Assembly (NCBI RefSeq): GCF_001660705.2
Contig: NZ_LYBV02000017.1
Coordinates: 1 to 64,000, forward strand
Length of the DNA: 64,000 nt
From: Saccharicrinis aurantiacus
GTDB lineage: Bacteria > Bacteroidota > Bacteroidia > Bacteroidales > Marinilabiliaceae
Reading direction: 5' to 3'
The notes under the pieces are model-generated. The model searched no databases. It was not told the origin of the DNA and saw only the letters and a program-made list of their open reading frames with translations. Positions 10,625-20,214 of the stretch are shown one piece after another; position 1 is the first letter of the stretch; each line of letters starts with the position of its first letter. The position numbers were made by a program, and so were the translations under genes.

Positions 10625-10696
10625 TAAAAAAGTGCATTTTACACAAAAATAGCAAAATGCACTTTAGTTTGAAACAAACCTAAATATTATATGGCC

Positions 10697-11287
10697 TTAA
10701 TAAGGCTTAATACTACATCCTATTGCTTTTGTTACACTAGGATTTACTTTATCTCCCTTTTTTATTGCCTGAATAGCATTCTCTATGTATTTTTCTTTTA
10801 CCTCTTTGGGTGCTCTTGCATTATCATCAATTGCTCCAATGTAAACTACTTCGAAAGAATTATTCTTTTTTTCTAGCAGATAAACATGTGGTGTTTTACT
10901 GGCTCCATATTTTTTATAAATACCTTTATCATCAACTAAATATGGAAATGTAAATCCTTTTTCTTTTGCTCTAATAATCATATTTTCATATGAGTCTTCT
11001 TCATAATCTTTAGGATTATTAGAGTTTATGGCTATTACCGGAAATCCTTCTTTTTCATATTTTGCATTTAACGAAACAATCCTATCCTCATATAACTTAG
11101 AGTAAGGACAATGATTACAGGTAAAGACTATAATCACACCTTTTTGCGATTTATAATCTGTTAGACTTACCATTTTTCCATCAATATTTTTTAAAGTAAA
11201 ATTTGGAGCCTTTTCACCTATTTCAGTTTGAGCTTGTGAAACAAGGCTAATACACATGATAACGATAACGCTTAATATATTTTTCAT
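10697..11287 (-). CDS. Exported peroxiredoxin/thioredoxin-fold protein
   Basis: 196 residues with a signal peptide (MKNILSVIVIMCISLVSQAQ) and an AhpC/TSA-redoxin fold. The redox site is CNHCPYSK (CxxC), followed by a conserved NSNNPKDYEEDS stretch typical of the family of periplasmic redoxins that act as thiol peroxidases or disulfide reductases. A further cysteine lies near the C-terminus (AIGCSIKPY). The neighbouring upstream gene on the same strand is a TlpA-like thioredoxin 45 bp away, suggesting an envelope redox pair. Confidence 0.85.
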   Translation of the reverse strand: MKNILSVIVIMCISLVSQAQTEIGEKAPNFTLKNIDGKMVSLTDYKSQKGVIIVFTCNHCPYSKLYEDRIVSLNAKYEKEGFPVIAINSNNPKDYEEDSYENMIIRAKEKGFTFPYLVDDKGIYKKYGASKTPHVYLLEKKNNSFEVVYIGAIDDNARAPKEVKEKYIENAIQAIKKGDKVNPSVTKAIGCSIKPY

Positions 11288-11331
11288 AACAACTCTTGAA
11301 TTTATTAATTTTTAGTTTGAATTTTATAATA

Positions 11332-11817
11332 TTACTCTGATATTAACTTACTTAATAAGTCATCTATAATTTTGAGATTAACTTGTCCTTCGTGAAAGAC
11401 TTCTTGCTTATTATGGTAAATCCAACAAGCAGGAATAGCACCAGACCAACTCTTATCAACCTTAGGTATCCACTCATTAGGATTTCCTTCGTCAAGAATT
11501 AGCACTTCACTTTGTATGTAGTTTTCTTTAATAAAAGGGATTAACCGACTTTCTAATTGGCTTTTGAAATCTAAACTAACCAGAAGAACCTTAACAGGAA
11601 TCCCTTTAAAACTGGATTGAATGTTCTCAATTAATGGCATTTCTTCAACACATGGTTTGCACCATGTTGCCCAAAAATTAACAAAGAATATGGTATCATT
11701 GCTATTTTCGAAACGAGCCTTAAGTTGATTGATATTGACACTCTCAGCATTAGTTTGCTGAGAGTAACTATTTACTAGAAATAGAGAAAGAAAAATAATT
11801 AAAATTAGATGCTTCAT
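11332..11817 (-). CDS. TlpA-like periplasmic thioredoxin
   Basis: The chosen ATG gives 161 residues with a proper signal peptide (MKHLILIIFLSLFLVNSYSQ). A possible upstream ATG adds 11 poorly fitting residues. The thioredoxin active site is FWATWCKPCVEEMP, the TlpA/ResA signature. Such proteins reduce disulfides in the periplasm, often for cytochrome c maturation, but no cytochrome genes are near. It lies just upstream of the peroxiredoxin-like gene on the same strand. Confidence 0.87.
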   Translation of the reverse strand: MKHLILIIFLSLFLVNSYSQQTNAESVNINQLKARFENSNDTIFFVNFWATWCKPCVEEMPLIENIQSSFKGIPVKVLLVSLDFKSQLESRLIPFIKENYIQSEVLILDEGNPNEWIPKVDKSWSGAIPACWIYHNKQEVFHEGQVNLKIIDDLLSKLISE

Positions 11818-11882
11818 ATTGCTATTTGTTATAGCATTAAAACAAAGCAACTATCTTAATGTTTATGCAGATTAAATTAAAA

Positions 11883-13034
11883 TTACGAACCTCTTTTATA
11901 AATAAAGCCTGTTCGTAACAAAAGTAAGATAGCAAAAGGTAAAGTTGCTTGAGGGAAGCTCTGTGGTAAAAAGTACCACCCTAGTACAAAAATAGATAAA
12001 CTGATCAACTGATATTTTATACATAGCTTTCCAAAAGGCTTACGTTTGCTAACAAAAGGAATGAGTGCTGCAAATGGTACTGCCCAAAGAACATTCAAAT
12101 TATTTTGCGGAACTTGATGGTCTGTTATAAACCACATATAACTTAAGAATATACCTATAAATCCTGATATTATAAAAAGCATATTATCGAACCACAATAA
12201 ACTAAAGTTGTATTTTATAGAAAGCAAAGATAAAACGACTCCCAAAGCCAATAATAACCAAAACAGTATGGCTGGTGTAATAGGCAATTGAGGTGATTTT
12301 GGAGTATCACTAAAATCAAGAAGTACAATTTCTTCTGAAACAGCTTTGCTGCCATTAACCAAAGTTGCATCCTCTAAAGCCAATAATAAGAAATTAGGCA
12401 AGTAGGTTGATTCTTTAATACTAGCAATATCATCCGCCGGAAGACCTAGTAATAAATTTAAACCTGTTTCAACCCATGGAGAATTAATTAGATAAGTATG
12501 CAGATATTCTCTAAATGTTAGTTCTGAATTAGCAGAATTATTTATTATTAATCCACCTTCAATATTATTATTAATAATATCATATATGCGGGTTGCACAA
12601 TTATCAAAAAAGAAATCATATTTATAATTTCTATTTTCAGGTTGATAGTTTAAAATAAGTGCATCGTAAATCGCTTGCCTATCCTTTATATTTAAATTTA
12701 AGACTTGTTCTGTAACTGTTCTATTCTCATGAAAATAAGAAGGAAGAAAATACTTAAACCTACTGGCACTGAGCATATAATTTAGCTTCCCATTTGCAAA
12801 TTTCAGGTAAAAATTAGGCGTATCGAAATCAAAAGTCCCGTAATTGAAGGTTAAATCAATATTATTGATACTATCTTTAACTCTTAAGGCACTATGTCCG
12901 AACGCTGAATATAATTCTTCTCCCGAGTCACAAGTTAATACTGAAATTTTAGAGTTGGATGAAAGCTTTAAGGGCTTAGACCATGAGTATTGGCAAATAA
13001 CAATTGAAATAATGAGTAAGGTAATTCGAGACAT
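11883..13034 (-). CDS. DUF4105 membrane protein, probable Lnb-type lipoprotein N-acyltransferase
   Basis: 383 residues with a signal peptide, a periplasmic DUF4105 domain (about residues 30-200) and four or five C-terminal membrane segments. The domain contains the conserved histidine of SAFGHSALRV and the cysteine of FFDNCATRIYD, which are plausible catalytic residues. DUF4105 proteins have been linked to lipoprotein N-acylation (Lnb) in Bacteroides, where canonical Lnt is missing; transfer of that role to this gene is inference. The neighbours do not add information. Confidence 0.72.
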   Translation of the reverse strand: MSRITLLIISIVICQYSWSKPLKLSSNSKISVLTCDSGEELYSAFGHSALRVKDSINNIDLTFNYGTFDFDTPNFYLKFANGKLNYMLSASRFKYFLPSYFHENRTVTEQVLNLNIKDRQAIYDALILNYQPENRNYKYDFFFDNCATRIYDIINNNIEGGLIINNSANSELTFREYLHTYLINSPWVETGLNLLLGLPADDIASIKESTYLPNFLLLALEDATLVNGSKAVSEEIVLLDFSDTPKSPQLPITPAILFWLLLALGVVLSLLSIKYNFSLLWFDNMLFIISGFIGIFLSYMWFITDHQVPQNNLNVLWAVPFAALIPFVSKRKPFGKLCIKYQLISLSIFVLGWYFLPQSFPQATLPFAILLLLRTGFIYKRGS

Positions 13035-13073
13035 GTTTTCTTATTTTGCCTCAAATATAATGGTTTTACCTAG

Positions 13074-13412
13074 TCAATCAAACATATTAATAATCGACCC
13101 TTTTAATGATGAAGATATTATTCTCATTTGATGCTTTAAATAAAAGAACGGCATAATGATAACTGTTAAAATAACTATTAGAAAGGTTCTTTCTCTGAAA
13201 AACCGTTTCACTCGAGAAGTGAAGGGAGTCGTCTTTTTCGCAACTTTTGCAGTAGTTTTTTGAGCCTTTGTAAATGTATCTTTTATTTTTACATTTTCTG
13301 ATGAGTCGGTCCAGTATAAATCTGAATCCTCAAAAAACCTCATGAACCAATCTATTAATTTGTTACACCAATGAATTAGCATAATAGAAAAACTTAATTT
13401 TGCTGAAGCCAT
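13074..13412 (-). CDS. Small single-span membrane protein of unknown function
   Basis: 112 residues. The first half is soluble and rich in aromatic residues, a Lys/Thr-rich linker follows (AQKTTAKVAKKTT), and one strong transmembrane helix (TFLIVILTVIIMPFFYL) lies near residue 85. I recognise no family. It is 40 bp upstream of the DUF4105 gene on the same strand and may be cotranscribed with it. Confidence 0.55.
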   Translation of the reverse strand: MASAKLSFSIMLIHWCNKLIDWFMRFFEDSDLYWTDSSENVKIKDTFTKAQKTTAKVAKKTTPFTSRVKRFFRERTFLIVILTVIIMPFFYLKHQMRIISSSLKGSIINMFD

Positions 13413-13629
13413 AACTTAAGAATATTTTATTTATAATTGTTGTACTACAAAAGTAATGGCAATACCGTTCTAATTGATAGTGATTTAAGTAATTTAAGCT
13501 ATAATAAAGCTTTACTTAACTGCTTAAGTATTGAAATTTTAACTTAAATATCACTTAATAACTAGCGAAATTTTGCTTAAATTTGTAGGGACTCAGCTTA
13601 AATATGACATCTTATTTGCTTAATTATTG

Positions 13630-14808
13630 ATGCCAAACGCGAAAACACCATATAATTTATTTCAGGCTACTTTTAACCATATTGTAAAATTGGTTGATGG
13701 TATAGAGCGTATTATAGGTATTTATAATCAGCAAGAAGCAGAGAATGTTATTGAAGGAATTGGTTTAAAACTATTAAATAATAGACTGGTAGAATATACT
13801 TTGAATATTGATAGTGAGACTGCCCAAAAGTTAATATTGCTTCAAAAGGAGAATAATGTATCTAAATGGGTTGATCGAAAATCTATTCCTTTTGAACAGA
13901 CCGATATTTCTACTTTCCAAAAAAACATATTTGATGAGTACAAGCATTTAATACTTTTGTTAAAAATACCGCAAAGCCACGTTGAAACGCGAGGTTTAAT
14001 TTTTATTTACTTTAAAGATGATATTAGCCATTTTGGAGTTCATCATACAAAGGAAGTTTTAAATACACAAAACAAGTCTATTATAGCAAGTTTAATATCT
14101 GGATCTGTATTTTCATTTATAGAAGATTTCAACAGAAATAATAAACTATTCTCTGACTTTGCTCAAAAAAGTAAAGCAATTATTACCAAACAGCATATTG
14201 AAAATAAGATACTTAAAGAGGATCATAATAATAATGATTTCGTTGTATCATGGGCATATCAATATTTAGCAGAATTTTCTAATTCTGATGGAGTTAATTA
14301 TGTTTACAATGAAGAATGTATCGAGTTTATTCAGGATTACAAAGGACCATTTTTACCATTACAAAAAGCAATTGCTGGAGCTGTAGAGTATACAAAATTA
14401 TTATTTACATACGTAAATACAGATAGTATTGAAATAGAATTATCATACTTACAATTGGAAACGGAAGAATCAAGAAGCCTTGTTACAAATGTATACAGCG
14501 AGGATCAGATTAAAATAGAGCAATTATCACCTCGCTTATTAAAAACAAAAGCCTTCTTAGATAAGCTAGAAGAAACAGCTACTTGGGTATATGAAGAAGG
14601 TATCAGTTTGACCAGTTCTAATGTTGGTAAGTCGATGGAGCGCCCTATTACTGCAGCTGCCATTTCCGATTTCTTAAGTAAGAATAAGGAACGAATTAAT
14701 ATTCTGATTAAGGAATTCCCTAATGACTGGGCTTTTATTAAGGAGAACTTCAGGCCAGTTATTAATGTAACCTCCAAAAAAGATATCCACTTGAGGAATT
14801 TGGGATAA
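13630..14808 (+). CDS. Uncharacterised cytosolic protein
   Basis: The ATG at 13630 is preferred; an adjacent in-frame TTG at 13627 would add one residue. The product has about 392 residues, no signal and no membrane segment. The C-terminal part is the most distinctive, with an ISLTSSNVGKSMERP...AAISDFLSKNKERI segment that looks like a helical, possibly nucleic-acid-binding region. The central region has a sensor-like mixture of helices. I cannot name a family. A possible TAnnTTTG -7 element (TAAATTTG, near 13574) precedes it. The gene is solitary and ends at a strong bidirectional terminator. Confidence 0.7.
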   Translation: MPNAKTPYNLFQATFNHIVKLVDGIERIIGIYNQQEAENVIEGIGLKLLNNRLVEYTLNIDSETAQKLILLQKENNVSKWVDRKSIPFEQTDISTFQKNIFDEYKHLILLLKIPQSHVETRGLIFIYFKDDISHFGVHHTKEVLNTQNKSIIASLISGSVFSFIEDFNRNNKLFSDFAQKSKAIITKQHIENKILKEDHNNNDFVVSWAYQYLAEFSNSDGVNYVYNEECIEFIQDYKGPFLPLQKAIAGAVEYTKLLFTYVNTDSIEIELSYLQLETEESRSLVTNVYSEDQIKIEQLSPRLLKTKAFLDKLEETATWVYEEGISLTSSNVGKSMERPITAAAISDFLSKNKERINILIKEFPNDWAFIKENFRPVINVTSKKDIHLRNLG

Positions 14809-14987
14809 TAGTGTGTTTAGTTTTGTAATCACTATACTCATTACATGTGTAACTCATTTTTCAGAGTCCTATTTCTTTTATAATTTAGATTTGTAAATCA
14901 TTCCCTTATTCATTTAGGAATCCTAAACTAGCATAGATCACTCAATAGGTTCTAGATCATTCTTACTTTGATGAAATTCAAATCAAT

Positions 14988-15035
14988 AAAAAACGCCACA
15001 TCTGATACTTGTTTATAACAGATGTGGCGTTTTTT
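14988..15035. terminator. Bidirectional terminator between convergent genes
   Basis: A perfect 17 bp stem (14988-15004 with 15019-15035), including an A-run on the left and a T-run on the right, serves both the plus-strand unknown gene and the minus-strand transglycosylase. Confidence 0.9.
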
Positions 15036-15054
15036 CTTACTATATCCGATAGGC

Positions 15055-16530
15055 TTACTCTCTAATAAACACTTTATAGTGTTCATATCTTTCAAATATT
15101 TGCCTTACATAAGTATAAGGCTCTAAACCACTTGTATAGCCATGTTTAACAGACTCATCATTATAGTTTTTAGGATATCGTAAAGCAAGTATCATTTCTT
15201 CAACATTTTCATCCCATTTGTATGGATCTAAATGCTTTTTTAAGGCTAACCTTTGCGCATCTGCTACATGCCCATAGCCACAATTATATGATGCTAATGC
15301 TAATTTTATCCTTTGTAAGGTGTCCGGAACATCTTCAAATTGTCCCATTAGGTACTTTAAATATCTTACACCACCATTTAAACTTTGCTTAGGATCATTT
15401 CGGTTCTTAACTCCCAATTCTTTAGCTGTTAAAGGCATAATCTGCATCAAGCCTGAAGCGCCAGCCCATGAAACTGCGTGCGGATCGAATCGAGACTCTT
15501 GATATACTTGCGACATTAATAATCGCCAATCCCAATTTAGCTGTTCTGCTTCTTTTTTTACTAAATCATCATATTTACTTATCTGATTGTTTTTTAAACT
15601 ATAAAAATCACTATTCACTCTCTTTCTAAAGTCTTTTTTATTCTTATAGTACTTATTGTAGGTAACATAGTAATCTGTTTCCTTCTTATATTGAATTAGC
15701 CACTCGTTGATTTTAGAAAGCAATACTGGCGAATTTTTCCGTGTTGCCCATGCCATATTTTGAGTGGTACTAATTTTAATTTCTGTATTCAAAATAGGAT
15801 AATACGAGGCCAGTAAACTTGCAATATTATTATCAGCAACAGTATATTTTAATTTACCTTCAGCAACCAATTCTATAATTTCTTCGGTAGTCATTTCTCC
15901 AGGAACCTCGTCGATGATAATTTTACCACCCATTTCATCAGATAAATTTAATAATCTGTCGTGGTAGGAAGAGTTGGCTCTAACGCTCACCTTTTTGCCA
16001 ATTAACTCAATAGGATCGTGCAATAATGAATCTTCAATAACTTTCCAATGCAAGGCATACCATTTTTCGGGCATTTTTTGCACCAAAACTTGATGACTTG
16101 AAAATAAAGGTTTTGTGAAACTTACAAGATTATTGCGTTTGCGTGTTTGAGCAATGGTGTGTGCTACTAAATCTCCATCGCCACGATTAAGGTAAATAAA
16201 CATACTATCAATATCCTTGATAATATGTAAATCTATTTCGAGCTTCATATCATCAGCAAACTTCTTCAAGAGTTCAAACTCGAACCCCATTGTTCTTCCC
16301 TTATAAAGAAAGTAACTAGTCCCGCTATATGTGGTTAGTACTTTTAATTTACCATCTTTTATAATTTCTTCCCAATCCTTCTCTATAGGAGTTAAGCGCG
16401 CTCGTATACTATCTAAATGTTTATACTTTTTGTTGGTTTCTTCTGAAGTAGTTTTTTGAGAAGGTGCCTGATTACAGGATGAATAAGCTATTAAAGCAAT
16501 AAAGAGTGCAAATAGTAAATATGGTTTCAT
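15055..16530 (-). CDS. mltF: MltF-like membrane-bound lytic transglycosylase
   Basis: A 491-residue lipoprotein: the signal ends in a lipobox AYSSC. An amino-acid-binding-protein-like domain (SBP_bac_3, about residues 55-290) is followed by an SLT goose-lysozyme-type domain with the catalytic glutamate in YQESRFDPHA and the motif GASGLMQIMP, then ASYNCGYGH. It cleaves the MurNAc-GlcNAc bond to form anhydro-muropeptides at the inner face of the outer membrane. The two-domain plan matches MltF. It has its own transcription unit between strong terminators. Confidence 0.9.
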   Translation of the reverse strand: MKPYLLFALFIALIAYSSCNQAPSQKTTSEETNKKYKHLDSIRARLTPIEKDWEEIIKDGKLKVLTTYSGTSYFLYKGRTMGFEFELLKKFADDMKLEIDLHIIKDIDSMFIYLNRGDGDLVAHTIAQTRKRNNLVSFTKPLFSSHQVLVQKMPEKWYALHWKVIEDSLLHDPIELIGKKVSVRANSSYHDRLLNLSDEMGGKIIIDEVPGEMTTEEIIELVAEGKLKYTVADNNIASLLASYYPILNTEIKISTTQNMAWATRKNSPVLLSKINEWLIQYKKETDYYVTYNKYYKNKKDFRKRVNSDFYSLKNNQISKYDDLVKKEAEQLNWDWRLLMSQVYQESRFDPHAVSWAGASGLMQIMPLTAKELGVKNRNDPKQSLNGGVRYLKYLMGQFEDVPDTLQRIKLALASYNCGYGHVADAQRLALKKHLDPYKWDENVEEMILALRYPKNYNDESVKHGYTSGLEPYTYVRQIFERYEHYKVFIRE

Positions 16531-16573
16531 ATATTATATTTAGGTTAAACATATTAACGTTTAGAGCCAAAAA

Positions 16574-16594
16574 AAAGGGCACTAAATGCCCTTT
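16574..16594 (-). terminator. Terminator of the pyrK-pyrD unit
   Basis: An 8 bp stem (16574-16581 with 16587-16594) with a T-run on the minus strand (the A run from 16569) lies 26 bp beyond the pyrD stop codon. Confidence 0.75.
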
Positions 16595-16619
16595 CAATAT
16601 ATGTAAAAATATATAAAAT

Positions 16620-17531
16620 CTATACGTGCATTCCACCAATTAGCTCATTAACATCATTAATCTTATGACGTTCCATATAATCCTTAATTCCATCAAGTAT
16701 TTTAATGGTCATTGTTGGGTCAACGAAATTTCCTGTACCTACCTGAATTGCTGTTGCTCCTGCTAACATAAACTCAATAGCATCGGTAGCATTCATAATG
16801 CCACCCATACCAATTACAGGTACTTTAACAGCATTATATACTTGCCAAACCATGCGGAGTGCAACAGGTTTAACAGCTGGGCCTGACAAACCACCAGTTA
16901 TAGTAGATAAAAGTGGTTTACGTTTTTCTGCGTCAATGGCCATTCCTAATAAGGTATTTATCAGAGAAACAGAATCAGCACCAGCACCTTCAACACCTTT
17001 TGCAATATCAGTTACATCTGTAACATTAGGAGAAAGCTTCACCATCATGTGCTTTTTGTAAACTTTACGAACTGCCTCTGTAACAGCTATTGCCGATGGA
17101 CAATGCACCCCAAAGGACATTCCACCTTCTTTAACATTAGGACAAGAAATATTTAATTCAATCCCGGGTATATGGTCAAGTTCATTAATTCTTTCCGCAG
17201 TTGCTACATAGTCCTCTATTGTAGATCCAGATACATTTACAAAGATACCTGTATCGTAGTGTTTAATTCGAGGATATATATTACTTGCAAAGTGTTCTAC
17301 ACCCTTATTTTGAAGTCCAACAGCATTTAACATACCAGAAGGTGTTTCAGCCATTCTAGGATAAGGATTACCCTCTCTGTGCTCTCTCGTAGTACCTTTA
17401 ACTACAATACCTCCTAAAGCGTCAATATCAATAAAATCTTCATATTCTTCTCCGAATCCGAAGGTTCCAGAAGCGGTCATTACAGGGTTTTTTAAAGTGT
17501 ACCCATTTATATCTACAGCTAAGTTTACCAT
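16620..17531 (-). CDS. pyrD: Dihydroorotate dehydrogenase B, catalytic subunit
   Basis: 303 residues. An FMN-dependent TIM barrel oxidises dihydroorotate to orotate in pyrimidine synthesis. The active-site cysteine of class 1B enzymes is in [13 protein letters not shown], and the FMN phosphate loop is in [19 protein letters not shown]. The class 1B type needs the PyrK iron-sulfur/FAD partner, which is encoded immediately upstream with a 7 bp overlap, indicating translational coupling and a heterotetrameric NAD-linked enzyme. Confidence 0.95.
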   Translation of the reverse strand: MVNLAVDINGYTLKNPVMTASGTFGFGEEYEDFIDIDALGGIVVKGTTREHREGNPYPRMAETPSGMLNAVGLQNKGVEHFASNIYPRIKHYDTGIFVNVSGSTIEDYVATAERINELDHIPGIELNISCPNVKEGGMSFGVHCPSAIAVTEAVRKVYKKHMMVKLSPNVTDVTDIAKGVEGAGADSVSLINTLLGMAIDAEKRKPLLSTITGGLSGPAVKPVALRMVWQVYNAVKVPVIGMGGIMNATDAIEFMLAGATAIQVGTGNFVDPTMTIKILDGIKDYMERHKINDVNELIGGMHV

Positions 17532-18298
17532 CCTTTTAATTCTTTAGTGTTAAACACTGGACCTTCAGTACAAGTACATTTATTGCCTCCTAAAGTATCT
17601 ACTACACAACATAAGCAAGCTCCAAAACCACAAGCCATCATATTTTCTAACGAAACCTCGCAATCAACACCGGCTTCTTTCGCTTTTGCTGCAACAGCAC
17701 GCATCATTGGATCTGGGCCACAGGTATATACCATGTCCATATCTGCTAATTGCTCATTTAATAGGCTATGGTCAGTAACAAAACCTTTAATTCCTTGAGA
17801 ACCATCCTCTGTAGTAACACCTACCTCGTTAATTTTTAAATATTCATCCAGATCCATTAAAATTTCACTATTTCTAGCACCTAATAGGAAATAAGGCGTA
17901 ACTCCCTTGGCTTTAAGTTCTCTACCAAGTATAAGCATTGGTGCAACACCAACACCACCACCAACAAGAACGGCTTTTTTGATACCTTCCGTAGTAAAGC
18001 TATTACCTAAAGGATATATCATATCCAAATCATCTCCAGGTTGAAGTTTAGCCATTAATTGAGTTCCTTCGCCAACTTCTTGTATTAAAAGGATAATTTC
18101 ATTTTTGTCATGGTCAACTTCATGTATCGAAATTGGTCTTCTAAGAAAAGTATTTGGCCCATTCTCAACCTTAATTTCTACAAATTGACCAGGAAGGATT
18201 TCTGGAAGTTTATTTTCACTAGCGACGTGAAGTATCATATACTCCGCATTTATACGTCTGTTTTGAGTGACTTTAAATAACTCAACGTGTTTCTTCAT
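17525..18298 (-). CDS. pyrK: Dihydroorotate dehydrogenase B, electron transfer subunit
   Basis: 257 residues. A ferredoxin-reductase-like protein carrying FAD (RRPISIHEV motif), an NAD-binding region ([12 protein letters not shown]) and a C-terminal [2Fe-2S] cysteine cluster in CGFGACLCC...CTC. It passes electrons from PyrD to NAD. It overlaps pyrD by 7 bp. The promoter region contains two TTACA...TGTAA palindromes, so a regulator is likely to bind there. Confidence 0.94.
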   Translation of the reverse strand: MKKHVELFKVTQNRRINAEYMILHVASENKLPEILPGQFVEIKVENGPNTFLRRPISIHEVDHDKNEIILLIQEVGEGTQLMAKLQPGDDLDMIYPLGNSFTTEGIKKAVLVGGGVGVAPMLILGRELKAKGVTPYFLLGARNSEILMDLDEYLKINEVGVTTEDGSQGIKGFVTDHSLLNEQLADMDMVYTCGPDPMMRAVAAKAKEAGVDCEVSLENMMACGFGACLCCVVDTLGGNKCTCTEGPVFNTKELKGW

Positions 18299-18313
18299 CT
18301 GTTATTCAGCTTG

Positions 18314-18349
18314 TTACATTGTAAATAAACAGCCTTTTACATATGTAAA
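18314..18349. promoter_or_regulatory. Paired TTACA/TGTAA palindromes upstream of pyrK
   Basis: TTACATTGTAA (18314-18324) and the 14 bp perfect palindrome TTTACATATGTAAA (18336-18349) lie 15-51 bp before the pyrK start. An identical 14-mer occurs at 19861-19874, with related degenerate copies around the XRE gene start (for example 19118-19129). They are candidate operators for that XRE-family regulator or another dimeric regulator. Confidence 0.45.
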
Positions 18350-18444
18350 CAAACGTACATATCTAAAAAACTTTGCAAATATAAGCAAATTGATCAGATG
18401 TAAAACCAAACAATTGAATAATTAGTAAATGAGGGTTATTATTA

Positions 18445-18540
18445 AGGGGCTTCCCCAAGGGGCGGGCTATGCGCTATATCTTTGCTTCGCCAAAATGGGC
18501 TCACAAAGGATGACGCTGCTATCCCTAAGCCAGAAACAAC
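18445..18540. repeat. GC-rich REP-like intergenic element
   Basis: About 95 bp that is much richer in GC than the surroundings, containing GGGG-CTT-CCCC-AA-GGGG alternating short stems and an AAAGGATGACGCTGCTATCC segment with a weak stem. Intergenic elements of similar wording are, from memory, widespread in Bacteroidota genomes. Only one copy is visible in this window, so repetitiveness here is inference. A 76-codon open frame across it has no protein-like features. Confidence 0.4.
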
Positions 18541-18561
18541 AGCCATTAAATACTTTATTCG

Positions 18562-19047
18562 TTAATCAGCATCAAAAGTTTCAAAAGTATTGTCTTCATA
18601 AAAGAATACAATCTTCCTTAATTTCTTCTTATCAGAACTTAAAGATACTAGATCCTTAGGTGCTACATTATTTGATATTACAGGCTCAGGAGCAACTTGT
18701 GGACTTACCTCTTTTACCTTATTAAAAATAGGTTTATTAACCACTTTTGAAGATTGCTGAGGCATTTGCTTAGGTTTATTTGTAATTTCCATATCAAACA
18801 AATCACTACCACCTTGTTTTTCTACCTTACCAGCATTATTTCTATACATTTCACCTTGCCCTAACAACAACCAATCAGGGTTTATTTTTGGGTATTTAAC
18901 CAATACTTTCTGTAAAAAATCTAAGCTTGGGTTATTTCGCCCTGATAAAAGATGAGAAATACTCGATCTGTTAACACCTAAGACATCAGCAAATCTTGAT
19001 GAAGCAATACCTTCTGAGGATAATAAAGTTTGTAAACGAGTTTTCAT
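18562..19047 (-). CDS. XRE-family helix-turn-helix regulator
   Basis: From the ATG at 19047 the product has 161 residues. An upstream ATG would add 33 residues with no homology and cross the palindromes. The HTH comprises residues 1-60: SSRFADVLGVNRSSISHLLSGRNNPSLDFLQKVL, followed by PDWLLLGQGEM, a signature of phage-repressor-like Bacteroidota regulators. The C-terminal half is low-complexity and ends in a conserved-looking VFFYEDNTFETFDAD. TTACATATGTAA-like sequences surround its start and the pyrK promoter, suggesting autoregulation. Confidence 0.83.
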   Translation of the reverse strand: MKTRLQTLLSSEGIASSRFADVLGVNRSSISHLLSGRNNPSLDFLQKVLVKYPKINPDWLLLGQGEMYRNNAGKVEKQGGSDLFDMEITNKPKQMPQQSSKVVNKPIFNKVKEVSPQVAPEPVISNNVAPKDLVSLSSDKKKLRKIVFFYEDNTFETFDAD

Positions 19048-20214
19048 ATGTAATATATTGTATAAGAATATAAAATTATAATTAATTACATCTATAACAC
19101 CAGCATTTACACTTTCGTTACATATGTGTTGGCGAGTATATTTCATTTGTAATGAAAGGCTCGATACAAATGTAATTAATATATTTCAATTACAAAATGA
19201 AACTATCTAAAATTGTATATAACTAATAATGTTATTACTTACTTTCAGTAATTTAATCTTATGATCCTTTATATTTCATATTTAAGTAAATATGCATGTT
19301 ATTATTAATTCACTCAATACGGCTTAAGTAGTTGTAATTAATTTAGTTGTGGATAAATATATAAGGGAGTATACCTATGGTTGATTAGTTAATCATGTCT
19401 AGTCTGTACAGTTTGGTTGTAATTATATCGTCCTCAACTATAGCTACTTAATCGTATAGCAGATAGCGTTGTAGTGCTAGTTTATGTAATGTTTGCATAT
19501 TGCTGATATGCAATGAATTATGTTGTTTGTATACAATGCGATTGATGCAAAATTGCCTTTAAAGAAAGAAAACGTCTTAATACATTGTTTATTGATTTAT
19601 ATAAGTATTGTAAAGTATTGATAATTAACAATATGTGGCTATTGTTAAAATATGTGTTATGATTATTTTTGCAGTTATTCACTCTTTGCATATTTATACA
19701 TTTACCGAATTTACAAGTTACATTTCGCAATGATAACCATAAGACTCTCCCCTACTCTATGTTACAGATATCAACACTAATCTAGTCGGATTCGTGATTA
19801 CTTTTGTAATTCAAATAATTGAGACCTCTAAAAAATTATGCTACGTTTCAAATGAGGCGCTTTACATATGTAAATAAAATTCTTGTGAGAATTAAATATC
19901 CAGCATAAGTTTATGTTTGTAATTAGATATATTCCACAAAGAATTTGGTCGGAGTATATCTTATCTCTCATTATTTGGCTCTATTGCCTAAATTCAGAAA
20001 AATAGAAGGAAATAATCGATTATTATAATCGTAATGTTGCACATATTTGATCTGAATATTAAATTCTAATCGATTTAATTATGTAAATAAATTTCAGCTT
20101 ATTTTATGCTCTATTACTTGCGATATATTTTGTTTGTAGCTGATCAATTATATTTCGACATTAAAAACTTATGGTCTTATTTTTTTATCTGATCCCAAAA
20201 TATTTAGACACAAA
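19048..20214. other. 1.2 kb gene-free AT-rich region
   Basis: No convincing coding frame exists on either strand; the longest, 70 codons on the minus strand, looks random. Visible items are: degenerate TTACATATG sites near 19041-19055 and 19118-19129, a TTTCATT/AATGAAA palindrome (19141-19157), one perfect DnaA-box match on the minus strand (TTATCCACA, 19348-19356) with weak variants near 19675 and 19933, and the palindrome at 19861-19874. It could hold a small RNA or regulatory DNA, but nothing specific can be claimed. Confidence 0.5.
19861..19874. promoter_or_regulatory. 14 bp palindrome identical to the one before pyrK
   Basis: TTTACATATGTAAA is repeated exactly in the gene-free region upstream of the XRE gene, 1.5 kb from its twin at 18336. 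It is a candidate operator. Confidence 0.4.

Noticed and set aside
18429-18659. 76-codon plus-strand frame over the REP-like element.
   Set aside because: Overlaps the end of the XRE gene and is made of repeat sequence with no homology.
19348-19356. Perfect DnaA box in a gene-free AT-rich region, possible replication origin.
   Set aside because: Only one perfect box, no cluster, no dnaA or other origin genes, and genes on both sides run the same way.
19518-19730. 70-codon minus-strand frame in the gene-free region.
   Set aside because: Composition looks random and no start context or family supports it.
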